A stretch of 24,676 nt of DNA, taken from contig JAVJSD010000075.1 in assembly GCA_040219575.1 (NCBI GenBank), positions 1 to 24,676 of the forward strand. The letters are read 5' to 3'. Positions 13,849 to 23,244 of the stretch are shown piece by piece. Under the pieces are notes generated by a model. The model was not told the origin of the DNA. It did no database searches and saw only the letters and a program-made list of their open reading frames with translations. The position numbers and the translations under genes were made by a program. The DNA is from JAVJSD01 sp040219575 (GTDB taxonomy: Bacteria > Planctomycetota > Planctomycetia > Pirellulales > Pirellulaceae). The first letter of the stretch is position 1. Each line of letters begins with the position of its first letter.

Positions 13849-15339
13849 ATGCCACTCATTCAACAACTTTCCGAATACATCGCCGCCTGCTTCACCGGGC
13901 TGTGGATCCAGTCCCACGAACACGAAGACGCTTTGGTGGAAATCGGCCGGCTTTGCCACGAGCAGAACTGGCGACTGGCCACCTGGAACGTCGAACAGGG
14001 GCTGCAGATCCCCGGCCAGGGCGACGCCGACGCCGCCGGCGATCCGCTGTCGGCCATTCGCTCGATCAACGCCTTGGCCGGCGAAGAAAGCTCGGCGCTC
14101 TTGGTGCTGACGAACTTCCACCGCTTTGTGAACAGCGCCGAAATCGTGCAGGCGCTGGCCCGGCAGATCGTGGCCGGCAAGCAGAACCGCACGTTTGTGG
14201 TGATCCTGTCGCCGGTGGTGAATATTCCCACTGAACTCGAAAAGCACTTCGTCGTCATCGAACACGCCTTGCCCGGCCGGGAGCAACTCGAGGAAATCGC
14301 CCGCGGCATCGCCACCGAGGAAGGCGAACTGCCCGAGGGCGACGAACTCGTCACAGTTCTGGATGCTGCGGCCGGCCTGACTCGATACGAGGCCGAGGGC
14401 GCCTTCAGTCTGTCGCTGGTGCGCGAGGGCGCGATCCGGTCCCGTTCAATCTGGGAGCTCAAGAGCCAGATGCTAAAGAAAAGCGGGTTGCTGTCGCTGC
14501 ACCGCGGCAGCGAGCGGTTCGACCAGCTCGGCGGGCTCAGCTCCCTGAAAAATTTCTGCTCCCGGGCGTTGCGACGCCGCGGCGACGCGCATCCGCTGGC
14601 GACCCCGCGTGGCGTCATGCTCCTGGGCCCTCCGGGAACCGGAAAATCGGGTTTCTACAAGGCGCTCGGTAACGAAACGAATCGGCCCACGCTCATGCTC
14701 GACATCGGTTCGCTGATGGGTTCGCTCGTCGGGCAGACCGAGGCGAATATTCGCCAAGCGTTGAAGATCGCCGATGCGATGGCGCCCTGTGTGCTGGCAA
14801 TCGACGAGGTGGAAAAGGCGCTTTCGGGCGTGGCGTCGAGCGGCCAGACGGATAGCGGCGTGTCGATGCGGCTGTTTGGAACGTTCTTGACCTGGCTCAA
14901 CGACCACACCAGCGATGTGTTCGTCGTGGCCACTTGCAACGACATCTCCAAGCTGCCGCCGGAATTCGGTCGTGCCGAACGCTTTGACGGCGTCTTTTTC
15001 CTCGATCTGCCCGACGCCAGTCAGCGACGCGCGATATGGGACCTCTACATTCCCTGCTTTGGACTGGATGCCGACCAGCAGATGCCTGCCGATGCGGACT
15101 GGACCGGCGCCGAGATCCGCTCCTGTTGCCGCTTGGCGGCGCTGCTGGACGTGTCGCTGGTCGAGGCCGCCCAGAATGTTGTGCCTGTTGCCCGGACAGC
15201 CGGCGAATCGGTTACCAAGCTGCGGGAGTGGGCAAGCGGCCGGTGCTTGAGCGCCGATCATGCCGGCCTGTACCGCTTCGGAAGTGAAGGAGGCGGCAAA
15301 CGCCGGCGGTCGATTCCGCGGGATCCGTCGGTCAACTGA
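13849..15339 (+). CDS. Ycf46-like AAA+ ATPase
   Basis: The product has 496 residues, close to the usual length of chloroplast and cyanobacterial Ycf46. The N-terminal half (1-220) is a degenerate ATPase-like domain without a P-loop. The C-terminal half is a full AAA+ module: Walker A GPPGTGKS (260-267), Walker B CVLAIDEVEK (from 314), sensor 1 VFVVATCND (357-365) and the Arg-finger region GRAERFDGVFFLDLP. It is cytosolic, and family members probably act as hexameric remodelling ATPases; the substrate is unknown. The start at 13849 has AAGGAA about 12 bases upstream. It is the last gene of the operon, 58 bases after the 120-residue gene. The final 30 residues are basic and Gly/Arg/Ser-rich. 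Confidence 0.92.
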   Translation: MPLIQQLSEYIAACFTGLWIQSHEHEDALVEIGRLCHEQNWRLATWNVEQGLQIPGQGDADAAGDPLSAIRSINALAGEESSALLVLTNFHRFVNSAEIVQALARQIVAGKQNRTFVVILSPVVNIPTELEKHFVVIEHALPGREQLEEIARGIATEEGELPEGDELVTVLDAAAGLTRYEAEGAFSLSLVREGAIRSRSIWELKSQMLKKSGLLSLHRGSERFDQLGGLSSLKNFCSRALRRRGDAHPLATPRGVMLLGPPGTGKSGFYKALGNETNRPTLMLDIGSLMGSLVGQTEANIRQALKIADAMAPCVLAIDEVEKALSGVASSGQTDSGVSMRLFGTFLTWLNDHTSDVFVVATCNDISKLPPEFGRAERFDGVFFLDLPDASQRRAIWDLYIPCFGLDADQQMPADADWTGAEIRSCCRLAALLDVSLVEAAQNVVPVARTAGESVTKLREWASGRCLSADHAGLYRFGSEGGGKRRRSIPRDPSVN

Positions 15340-15680
15340 CTGACAAATTGTGAGATCCGTCGGTGTGTCGGACCGAGGCAAGTTGGGGTCGGTCGCCAGC
15401 GCGCACAGGTCGTTTTGACCTTTGCGCGGAAGGGGCGTGCAGATCCTGCCCGCGGGCTGTTCGACCTGAGCGTGCAAAACGCCCGCCGGTGTGGCGTCGT
15501 TGAGGCCGACTTGGCGCACGAAGCTTCGCCGACGAAGCCTTGTGCATCATTCAAGTTGACGGCGCGCCTTGAAAAGCGCGGATACGCTGCTCAGCGGGCC
15601 GGTAGGTGCGTTCGGCGTGCCGATTTCACTGACGCACAATGCGATGGGGCGCCTGAAGCTTACATGGGCGTCCCCGACGA
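15340..15680. other. non-coding gap after the ycf operon
   Basis: No convincing gene on either strand; the open frames here lack ribosome sites and protein-like composition. One imperfect 13-base-pair hairpin with a CCGA loop lies at 15516-15545 (11 of 13 positions paired). It has no T-tract but may help end the operon transcript. Confidence 0.45.
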
Positions 15681-15683
15681 CGC

Positions 15684-15721
15684 GCGGAAAGAAACGTGAA
15701 GCTGCTTCGGCGTGCTTCACG
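15684..15721 (-). terminator. terminator of the SHD1 gene
   Basis: CGTGAAGC (15721-15714 on the minus strand) pairs perfectly with GCTTCACG (15702-15695) across an 11-base loop and is followed on the minus strand by TTTCTTTC. It lies about 90 bases downstream of the SHD1 gene's stop codon at 15813. Confidence 0.6.
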
Positions 15722-15812
15722 CTGAATTGCTATGGAGATCAAGAGCCGCCGAGGCATGATGGCTTTCACAATGATGCTTGGGGCTCACCAGCAGGTTGAC
15801 AACTGCAAGTGC

Positions 15813-18800
15813 TCAATCACCCTTACTGGCTATGGCTGTTGGCTGGCCATTTCGTTTCCACCACATGACGATGACAAGACTACCGATCCCGGTCAGAGCG
15901 AGCAGACCGAGAACCGCCAGGACGACGCTCAAGAACCCGCCCTCTTGTCGGTGAATGCCAGTTGGTTCGCCGCTGCTGGTTGGAGATTCGCCCGATGCCG
16001 GCTTGAGCATCGCCGTCGACGCATTGGCACGCGCCGTCATTGCTTGAGACGTGCCGGCATTCACAGCCGGATCGGACTCTGGACCTGGCGGTGGTTCGCC
16101 GGGCAACCTCCCTGCGGCCTTCGAGGCCGGCGGTTGACTTTCCTTGCCAGGTTCGGAATCCTTACCGGCCGCGTCAGGCGCGGTCCCGACAGTGCGGTAG
16201 TCCTTGAGCAGAAGCGGGAGCACGCTCTCGCCCGTTTCGGAGTCGACGAGTTGCGCGCTCTTCAGCGCAACGTGAATGACCGCGTATTGACCGCCGTCGC
16301 CCGTCTTGCGGTAGTCGCGCAGTTCGGGATGAAAGCTGTTCGGCGTGGCGTAGCGAAAGCAGGCTTCGATCCACGGATGGGGCGGCGGCTGGTCGAGAAG
16401 TTCGACGTCGGTCGTCATCATCGTCAATTCCAGCAAGAGTCGCTGGTTGGGCGAAGCGAGAGCGGCGTCTTCCGGCAGCCAGATCTCTTTGTCGACCCGC
16501 AAGACCGGGATGATTGGCTCCGTTGCGGGGCGTGCCATCGGAATGCCTGCGACCGGGCTGCTTGCCCGGCCACCCAGCGACCCTTGATTTCCCGCCAGGA
16601 AGCGTTCGCCTCGGGAGTCGGGCACGACAAACTGAAATCGCCGCTGGCTGAAGTGAATCTCCGGCGGGGCGATCGAGAGTGCGCGCTCCCACGCTGCCAG
16701 CTCCTCGGTAGGCGCGGGGGGCGACGAGGCATTGAACGGTTGATTCAAGCGCAGTTGACTGGTTGCGGTCCAGAGAGCGATGCCTGCCCGGTGGATCGCG
16801 CTGCCGAACGGACTCCCCTCGACCATGCCGCCCAGCAGGGCCGGCGCCGGCGCTTTGTCGTCGCGGGAATTCTTGAACGAAACGTTCCCGAATCGCAGGC
16901 GGAAGCGATCGTCGAGCCGGTGGTTGCGTTCCACCCAGGCCTTGAGCGGACTCGCCAACTCCCGCCGCTGCGTTGCATCCGGCAGGTTGTTTTCGCGCAC
17001 GCCCGGGAAGACTTCTCCGAGCGCCGGATCCACGCCGTAGGGATTCTGCGCAGGATTCGTCCGGAACCCGAGTTCATGTTGAATTCGCGCCACGACGAAT
17101 TGATCGATATGACTGTCGAAAAACTCGGGCTGATATTTGGCAATCAAAAGCGGGATCATGGCCGGCGCCAGCTCGCGCGGGCCGGCGCTTTCGGCCGCGT
17201 CGCCGGGCTCCGAAGTGAACGGATTGTTGTCCGGTAGCAGCGTACTCTCGGGCAAGTCGCTCGCGGGGATAAACGCGACCTCTTGTCCGAGCCGGGTCAC
17301 GATGCGAACTCCTTCCACCTGGCCGACGATCACACCACGGGGCTGCGTCTTGCCGTCGTAGGTGTATTCCGTCGCTAGCTCGACCTTGAGCGAGTTCAGA
17401 ACCACTTGCGCCTCGAAGGCTCGCCGATCGTAATTCGTGCGCAGGTACTCCGTTTCCGTGAAGGCCTTCACCGTGGCGGGTTCGAGCGGAATGCGCTCGA
17501 AGACAATCTCTCGGTCCAAAGCAATCGCAACCGGATAACTCGCCAGAAAACCAGCACCACTGCGAAACGTGCTGACCGCGCGCTCTCCCAGCCCGGTCTC
17601 AGGACTCCGGCCGCGAAGGTCTTCGGCCGCTTCCCCTTCGATGGGTGTGGTGTCTGGGAAGCCCTTGACCTGATAGAGCGCCTTGTCTCTCACGGTTTTC
17701 GGAAAGGCGATGCCCGGCTTTTGGTCCGGTTCGTCGAAGGCGGGCTCGAATACCGGCATCAGCGCAGCGAGATTCCTGTCGCCTTCCGCGCTGCTGGGGT
17801 GATCGAGGACCAGCGCCGTGCGCGAGGCGTCAAAAGTCACGGGAGAGAGCTGCACGGGGATCGCCAGCCGATCGGGAATCCGCTGGGCCGCCGCGAAGGC
17901 GAGGTTTTTAACTTGCGGCATCAGTTCGACTTTCGCCGACTCCACCGATCTCCCCTCGAGGTCGCCGCGGTCGAAGAAAAACGGAGCGACGACCACTTTG
18001 AAGCGGGGATCCCAATTCGGCTCGTCGCGTACAAACGACCAGTGCTGGTCGTTGCCGGCGAAGATCTCCAGCAGTGCGCCTTCGGCCAGGTCCTTCCTGA
18101 CCGTCTGCAACTTGCGCCACTCAAACGTATAGAAAGGCTGCCTGGGATTCAGGGGCAGGTAGTTGACCCCGCGTGCCTGCTGTTGCTTCAGTTGTTGCGC
18201 CAGATGATCGATCTTCTGCCAGATTTGTTGCTCCGCCACAATCTGGCTGCGCGTCAGCTCGTCGAGTCGATTCGCGTCCAGCAGCTCCGGATGGTCCCGC
18301 AACTGGAGCAGGGCCATTCGCATTCGCGAGAGGTAGGGAACTTGCCGGCTCTCGGCGACGGTCCGTTCCTCACCCGCTCCCTTTTCTGCCACGCGCGGTG
18401 GATCGGGAAAACGGTGAATTTGTTTACCGGTCAGTGGTTGGAGCGCGCGCGCGGCAACCAAGCGGGCAGGCACCGGCTCCAGCTTCCCTTCCGCGATGCT
18501 AACCGGACCAACTTTCACGAGGCCTTCAATCACCACCTGGCGCGAAGCTCGGAGGCCACGCGACTGATCGGTCAATTGGCTCAGCAGGGCATCCGCCGAA
18601 TCCGGGGTCATGGGCAATTCGTCGAGCGCGTCGAGGCCTGCGACGGCCAGCGTGAAGACGCCCGTCCTGCCATTCTGAATGATGGTCAGAGGCAACAGGT
18701 TCGAAGGCAGAAAATTCTTTCGAAACACGGGACCGGCCATGCTGCCGCTGAATTCCTGCCGCGCCTTCACGGAGAGAAGCACTCGCGGGACCGTCACACG

Positions 18801-19565
18801 CGCCGGGGAGAACTGGTCCGGCCCGTAGTTCAATCCTTGGAATCGCTCCGGGTCAAGCGGAAATCTCTGCTCCGTGAAGTCATACTCGCCCAGCGGCGCC
18901 GCCCAACAGAGGCGAAAGGTGCCGACTTCCTCGCCGCCATCAATCGACTCGAGCTGTGTACGGGCCGCGGCGGCGACCTGATCCTGGAACTTCTTGCGCG
19001 TGAACTCGTTCGACGAGTATTCCTGCGACAAGCGAAACCACTCGGGGTCGAAGCCGTTTCGCTCGAGACCGGACGTGCCTTGGAGCGGTGGAAGCTGAAA
19101 GACGGTCATCAGCTCCAGTCCGAACGGAAGATTTTCCTTGAGCAGTTCGCCGTGCGCTGCGTAGTAGAGGCGCAGCATCGTCTTGTGATCCGGCTTGGAG
19201 AAGCGCCCGAAGTCCTCGTCGCTGAACGACGAGCTCGCGTCACTTGCGCCGTCACCAACCGCCTTACCCCTCGTGTCGCCGGCTGCCGCGGGATCGCCCG
19301 GCCCGGCCGCCTCCCGAACAACATGCTCGCGGTCCTTTGCGCTGAGTTGAGAGAGCTGGACGACGATCTCGTTGCCGTTGTCACTGCGCCGCAGGTGAAC
19401 GGCCTGTCCATTCAGCTTGATCAACTCGGCTTGAATGCGGAACGCTCCGTCGGCGCTCGTCCAGACTCGTTGCTCGGCGGCGGCGTCGGCAACGGAGAGG
19501 AAGCCCAGGAGCATGACGCCGAGTTTCAACGCGGCGGCAAAGGCCCTCCAGCGAATGTCCAACAT
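15813..19565 (-). CDS. large SHD1-domain membrane protein
   Basis: The product has 1250 residues from ATG at 19565, chosen for the GGGAG 6 bases upstream and the signal peptide that follows (LKLGVMLLGFLSVADAAA, cleavage near 30). Residues 33-84 form an SHD1 (SLA1 homology 1) domain of the planctomycete type: RVWTSADGAFRIQAEL, a VHLRR strand and the LSQLSAKDREHV end. The next thousand residues match no family I know and are rich in strands and short helices. A Pro/Ser/Ala-rich linker leads to one C-terminal membrane helix (about 1210-1235) and the basic tail WWKRNGQ. The protein should therefore face the periplasm with a single C-terminal anchor. It is transcribed away from the sigma factor gene, with a 179-base shared region. 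Large plus-strand open frames across it are shadows. Confidence 0.88.
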   Translation of the reverse strand: MLDIRWRAFAAALKLGVMLLGFLSVADAAAEQRVWTSADGAFRIQAELIKLNGQAVHLRRSDNGNEIVVQLSQLSAKDREHVVREAAGPGDPAAAGDTRGKAVGDGASDASSSFSDEDFGRFSKPDHKTMLRLYYAAHGELLKENLPFGLELMTVFQLPPLQGTSGLERNGFDPEWFRLSQEYSSNEFTRKKFQDQVAAAARTQLESIDGGEEVGTFRLCWAAPLGEYDFTEQRFPLDPERFQGLNYGPDQFSPARVTVPRVLLSVKARQEFSGSMAGPVFRKNFLPSNLLPLTIIQNGRTGVFTLAVAGLDALDELPMTPDSADALLSQLTDQSRGLRASRQVVIEGLVKVGPVSIAEGKLEPVPARLVAARALQPLTGKQIHRFPDPPRVAEKGAGEERTVAESRQVPYLSRMRMALLQLRDHPELLDANRLDELTRSQIVAEQQIWQKIDHLAQQLKQQQARGVNYLPLNPRQPFYTFEWRKLQTVRKDLAEGALLEIFAGNDQHWSFVRDEPNWDPRFKVVVAPFFFDRGDLEGRSVESAKVELMPQVKNLAFAAAQRIPDRLAIPVQLSPVTFDASRTALVLDHPSSAEGDRNLAALMPVFEPAFDEPDQKPGIAFPKTVRDKALYQVKGFPDTTPIEGEAAEDLRGRSPETGLGERAVSTFRSGAGFLASYPVAIALDREIVFERIPLEPATVKAFTETEYLRTNYDRRAFEAQVVLNSLKVELATEYTYDGKTQPRGVIVGQVEGVRIVTRLGQEVAFIPASDLPESTLLPDNNPFTSEPGDAAESAGPRELAPAMIPLLIAKYQPEFFDSHIDQFVVARIQHELGFRTNPAQNPYGVDPALGEVFPGVRENNLPDATQRRELASPLKAWVERNHRLDDRFRLRFGNVSFKNSRDDKAPAPALLGGMVEGSPFGSAIHRAGIALWTATSQLRLNQPFNASSPPAPTEELAAWERALSIAPPEIHFSQRRFQFVVPDSRGERFLAGNQGSLGGRASSPVAGIPMARPATEPIIPVLRVDKEIWLPEDAALASPNQRLLLELTMMTTDVELLDQPPPHPWIEACFRYATPNSFHPELRDYRKTGDGGQYAVIHVALKSAQLVDSETGESVLPLLLKDYRTVGTAPDAAGKDSEPGKESQPPASKAAGRLPGEPPPGPESDPAVNAGTSQAMTARANASTAMLKPASGESPTSSGEPTGIHRQEGGFLSVVLAVLGLLALTGIGSLVIVMWWKRNGQPTAIASKGD

Positions 19566-19744
19566 GGAAGACTCCCTGTGGTTCGAGGTATCTGCAATCG
19601 GCATTCGCGCCGGCCTTGAGCGGCGGTCCGTCGTTTCGCTTGCAGTCGCTACACCCCTTGGCGACAATGGAGCGAGGCGCGTGCATCGATATCGCGTGTT
19701 TTGCCTTTTTTGCCGTGTCTCGTCCCGAAACCGATTTGTCGCTG

Positions 19745-20296
19745 ATGCCCGATCAACCCGCCCCTCTCGGCGCAAGCGACTGGAATCAATCGATTTACGA
19801 TCAACTGCACCGGCTGGCGGAGAAGGCTCTCACGCGCGAGCGGGCCGGTCATTCGCTCCAACCCACGCTGCTGGTCCACGACGCCTATCTGCGTCTGCAG
19901 GAGCAGCGCAACCTCAATTCCGCGGACCGTTCGCTGGTGCTCGCCGCCGGAGCGACGATCATTCGGCGGCTGTTGATCGACTACGCGCGGCGCCGGCGGC
20001 GACAAAAACGTGGAGGGCCGGGCGGACGGGGAATTCCATTGCACGTTTCCGTCCCGGACGACGCCAAAGGTTTGGACGTCCTGGAGCTCAACGATGCCCT
20101 GGAAGCGCTCGCCAAGGAGTTGCCCCGGGCGGCGAGGATTGTGGAATTGAAGTTTTTCGGCGGACTGACCGGCGAGGAAATCGCCCAGCAGTTGGGGATT
20201 TCGCTGCGCACCGTCAACAACGACTGGAAGTTTGCCAAAGCCTGGCTGTATCGCGAACTCGGGCCCTCCGCGGAGAACCAATCAGCCGATGACTGA
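19745..20296 (+). CDS. ECF-like RNA polymerase sigma factor
   Basis: The product has 183 residues from ATG at 19745. Residues 16-85 carry region 2 (LQPTLLVHDAYLRL, and LLIDYARRRRRQKRGG), and residues 115-172 carry region 4 with a helix-turn-helix (TGEEIAQQLGISLRTVNNDW). This pattern fits the TIGR02999-type ECF sigma factors that are expanded in planctomycetes. The frame opens further upstream, but family members begin close to this Met. No strong ribosome site is seen. No anti-sigma gene is adjacent; instead the gene overlaps a membrane Ser/Thr kinase by 8 bases, suggesting that kinase signalling controls the factor. The divergent SHD1 gene is a plausible target. Confidence 0.92.
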   Translation: MPDQPAPLGASDWNQSIYDQLHRLAEKALTRERAGHSLQPTLLVHDAYLRLQEQRNLNSADRSLVLAAGATIIRRLLIDYARRRRRQKRGGPGGRGIPLHVSVPDDAKGLDVLELNDALEALAKELPRAARIVELKFFGGLTGEEIAQQLGISLRTVNNDWKFAKAWLYRELGPSAENQSADD

Positions 20297-22742
20297 CCTC
20301 CGAACCGGACGCCTGCAAGAGCTTTTTCTGGCGGCGCTCGAGGTGCCTGAAGACGAGCGCGAATCGTGGCTAGTCAAAGAGTGCGGTTCCGAGAGTGCGT
20401 TGCTCGAAAGCGTGCTATCGCTGCTCGGACACGCGGAACCCAGCCGGGATCCGCTGGAGCAGGAACTGGATGAGGCAATTGCCGACCTGCCTCGCGCCGA
20501 CCTGCGCGAGGAGCTGCACGCATCACTCGCGGAAGAACCCGCGGCGGACGTGGACTGCGAACACTTTCTGTCGAAGCTATCGGAAGTCGGCGTCCTTTCG
20601 CCCGACGAGTTCGCGACGGTGAGCGAATCGATGTCCGCCGACCCGTCGGCGGCCGATCCCCGACAACTGGCCTCGCAGCTGGTGACCGCAGGCAAGCTGA
20701 CGGAATACCAGGCTTCGGCCCTGCTGAAGGGCGAGCCGGAGCTGCTGATCGATAAGTACTTGATTCTGGATTTGATCGACGTCGGCGGGATGGGGATGGT
20801 GTTCAAGGCGATCCATCGCACGATGAATCGCGTCGTCGCGGTGAAGATGATTTCCCAGCAGGCGCTGGCGTCGTCCGACCAGGTGAAGCGATTTCAACGC
20901 GAAGTCCGCGTCACCGCCACGCTGGAGCATCCCAACATCGTGCGCTCGTACGATGCCGACGAATCCCGCGGCGTGAACTTCCTGGTGATGGAATACGTGC
21001 GAGGAAAGAATCTGCACAAGATCGTCCGCACGTCCGGACCACTCTCACTCAGCCGCGCAGTCGACTGCACTCGGCAGGCGGCCGTCGGACTGCAGTATGC
21101 GCACGAGCGGGGCATCGTGCATCGCGATATCAAACCGGGAAACCTGCTGCTCGACGATCACGGCACGGTCAAGATTCTCGATCTGGGGCTGGCGCATTTC
21201 GACGAAACGCTGCAGCACAGCGAGGCGGCGAGCAACTCGCCGGAAGCAGACAACGGGCGTCCCTACGTCTGCCGCTCCGAACTGACCGCCGTCGGCATGG
21301 TGCTGGGAACGGCTTCGTTCATGGCGCCAGAGCAATCGCTCGACTCGCATCTGGTCGATTCCCGATCGGACGTGTACAGCCTGGGTTGCGCGCTCTATTT
21401 CCTGCTGACCGGCGACACGCCCTACACCGGGAACACGGTCCTCAAAGTCTTCGTCAAGCATCGCGAAGCCGAGATACCCGCGTTGCGGGACAAACGGCCG
21501 GATGTGCCGGCATCGCTGGAAGCCGTTTTTCGCCGGATGATCGCTAAGAATCCGGACGACCGCTTTCAGTCGATGAGCGAGTTGATCCTCGCCCTGGACG
21601 AATGCCGCATTGCGCCGCCGAAAACGACGCGCCATGTCGAAACCAAGGCAGTAGTATCGCCTCCCGCCAGCATGAAGGCGGCGACAAACGAATCGGCCGC
21701 CATATTCAAGTTGTCAAACTCGGGCGCACGCCGAATCCGGTTGATCGGGGCCGCCTGTCTTGCCGCACTGCTTATCGTCTTGGTTTGCGTCGGATCCTGG
21801 CTCTGGACCTGGCCGCATCAACCAAGTCTGCCGGATGCCAAGGCGTCATCCACCGACGATCGGCCTCCCGCGGCGGATACCATCGCCCTCGAGGCCTCCG
21901 CCGCCGACCTGCTTGCGTCAGGCAAATGGGAGTGGCAAATCGAAAGGAACCTGGGTGCGCCGATCAACTCGCCGACAATCGAGTTTGGCGCGGACATGTC
22001 GGCCGACGGATTGACGATCGTGATCAGTTCGTTGCGAGAAGAAGACCCGCACAGCAACCGTGATCTGTGGATTTCGAGCCGTCCGTCTCGCGACGCCCCC
22101 TGGCCCGAACCCGTCCGGTTGCCCTCGGAAATCAATTCGGAAGAAGGTGAAGTCTTCCCCCGCTTATCGGCAGACGGTCTGACGCTCGGTTTTCTCCGAG
22201 GCGTCGATTGGTGGGTGACGACGCGAGCGGATGCCAACGTCGCGTGGTCGCGCCCCATTGCCGATCCCATTGCGGAAGGTATTCGGCGCAACTACGACCT
22301 GACCGCCGATGGCTTGACAGCCTTTCGCTCCCGGGCGACGCGGTCGACCGTCGATCCCGATAATTCCGTTCTCAGCCTCTTTATCTGGAGGCGCGATTCC
22401 TTGGAGGCGCCGTTCGGCGATCTCGTCGAGGAACCCTTGGTATCCGACAGCCGATTTCTCAGCGGCTTGGGGACGCTGAGCAACGACGGTCGCATGTATA
22501 TTTTTCCTCAGGATGTCAACCCGGACGAGGAGAGGGATTTCCGGCTCTTCGTGGTGACTCGCAGCGGATGGAACATGCCGTGGTCTGCACCGGTTCAATT
22601 GTTTGATGAGGAGAGCGTCATGGGGCAATACCCACGTCTCCTCAACGACGGCAAGACGCTTCTTTTCGTCTCGGATCGCGCGGGGGGACAAGGGAGGCAC
22701 GACGTCTGGTTGGCCCGGCTCAAGGCGATTTCGCAGCGATAA
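20289..22742 (+). CDS. membrane Ser/Thr protein kinase with C-terminal propeller
   Basis: The product has 817 residues from ATG at 20289. Residues 1-155 are helical and include LVTAGKLTEYQASALLKG, a lead-in typical of planctomycete kinases. The Hanks-type kinase domain spans about 157-440, with a glycine loop (VGGMGMVFKA), K186 in VAVK, HRDIKPGN (278-285), DLG (298-300, in place of DFG), APEQ and SDVYSLGCALY. A membrane helix lies at about 484-507. The C-terminal 270 residues show PD40/TolB-like propeller repeats (MSADGLTIVISS, RLSADGLTLGFL, LLNDGKTLLFVSDR). The kinase would be cytoplasmic and the propeller periplasmic, so the propeller may sense an extracytoplasmic signal. It overlaps the sigma factor gene by 8 bases and is probably co-translated. 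Confidence 0.95.
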   Translation: MTDLRTGRLQELFLAALEVPEDERESWLVKECGSESALLESVLSLLGHAEPSRDPLEQELDEAIADLPRADLREELHASLAEEPAADVDCEHFLSKLSEVGVLSPDEFATVSESMSADPSAADPRQLASQLVTAGKLTEYQASALLKGEPELLIDKYLILDLIDVGGMGMVFKAIHRTMNRVVAVKMISQQALASSDQVKRFQREVRVTATLEHPNIVRSYDADESRGVNFLVMEYVRGKNLHKIVRTSGPLSLSRAVDCTRQAAVGLQYAHERGIVHRDIKPGNLLLDDHGTVKILDLGLAHFDETLQHSEAASNSPEADNGRPYVCRSELTAVGMVLGTASFMAPEQSLDSHLVDSRSDVYSLGCALYFLLTGDTPYTGNTVLKVFVKHREAEIPALRDKRPDVPASLEAVFRRMIAKNPDDRFQSMSELILALDECRIAPPKTTRHVETKAVVSPPASMKAATNESAAIFKLSNSGARRIRLIGAACLAALLIVLVCVGSWLWTWPHQPSLPDAKASSTDDRPPAADTIALEASAADLLASGKWEWQIERNLGAPINSPTIEFGADMSADGLTIVISSLREEDPHSNRDLWISSRPSRDAPWPEPVRLPSEINSEEGEVFPRLSADGLTLGFLRGVDWWVTTRADANVAWSRPIADPIAEGIRRNYDLTADGLTAFRSRATRSTVDPDNSVLSLFIWRRDSLEAPFGDLVEEPLVSDSRFLSGLGTLSNDGRMYIFPQDVNPDEERDFRLFVVTRSGWNMPWSAPVQLFDEESVMGQYPRLLNDGKTLLFVSDRAGGQGRHDVWLARLKAISQR

Positions 22743-22785
22743 CCGCCAGTCGTCAGCTGAACCACCGCCGCAACACCGCATCGAT

Positions 22786-22890
22786 TAAGCATCGTGCGGT
22801 CATTTACTGTCTGATGTGCGCCAGTCCGGCACCGAAGGAACTGCGAGCCGCGGCCAGAGAAACGGACAGTTGTTTCCCGCACGATGCTAA
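22786..22890. mobile_element. MITE-like element with about 26-bp inverted ends
   Basis: The left end from 22786 reads TTAAGCATCGTGCGG and continues to ACTGTC. The right end, read inward from 22890, reads TTAGCATCGTGCGG and continues to ACTGTC. The two match over about 26 positions with a few differences, enclosing roughly 50 bases without coding capacity. The size and termini suggest a non-autonomous DNA transposon remnant. No clear target duplication is visible. It lies 44 bases after the kinase gene. Confidence 0.65.
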
Positions 22891-22958
22891 CGTCTTCGGC
22901 ATCTTCTCCTTGCCTCCTTTGGCATGTGCATTGTCACATCGACCAATCACAGTTGTTG

Positions 22959-22988
22959 CCTACGACCGCACGTTGCTGCGGTCGTAGG
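22959..22988. repeat. perfect 12-bp hairpin
   Basis: CCTACGACCGCA (22959-22970) and TGCGGTCGTAGG (22977-22988) are perfectly complementary with a CGTTGC loop. No T-tract follows on either strand. It could end the kinase transcript with help of a factor, or be another small palindromic repeat. The gap 22891-23240 otherwise shows nothing. Confidence 0.7.
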
Positions 22989-23244
22989 ATTGACGACAGG
23001 CCAGGCTGCGGCCGTTCGAACAACGTGGTGGCGACGTCCAACCAAGGCTGCACGATGTGGCGCGCACGTGAGTTGCCAACTGCTTCTTCCCGAACTGCGA
23101 AAGGAGCGCGTGTCATCGGTGGATTTTGATCGTGTTCCACCAGCTAAGGTCGACAACTCCTGTGGCAGATCGGATACCTGCCTTGCGCCACAGGACCCGA
23201 ATTCTAAACTGCGTCGGTCACATCACTTGCGCCAAGCAAAGCTT

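Noticed and set aside
15732..17237. 501-codon plus-strand open frame
   Set aside because: Antisense to the 3' part of the SHD1 gene; its composition is Arg-rich and domain-free.
17406..19619. 737-codon plus-strand open frame
   Set aside because: It lies antisense to the SHD1 gene, whose frame has a signal peptide, a domain, a ribosome site and a membrane anchor. The plus frame is Arg/Gly-rich without domains, a high-GC shadow.
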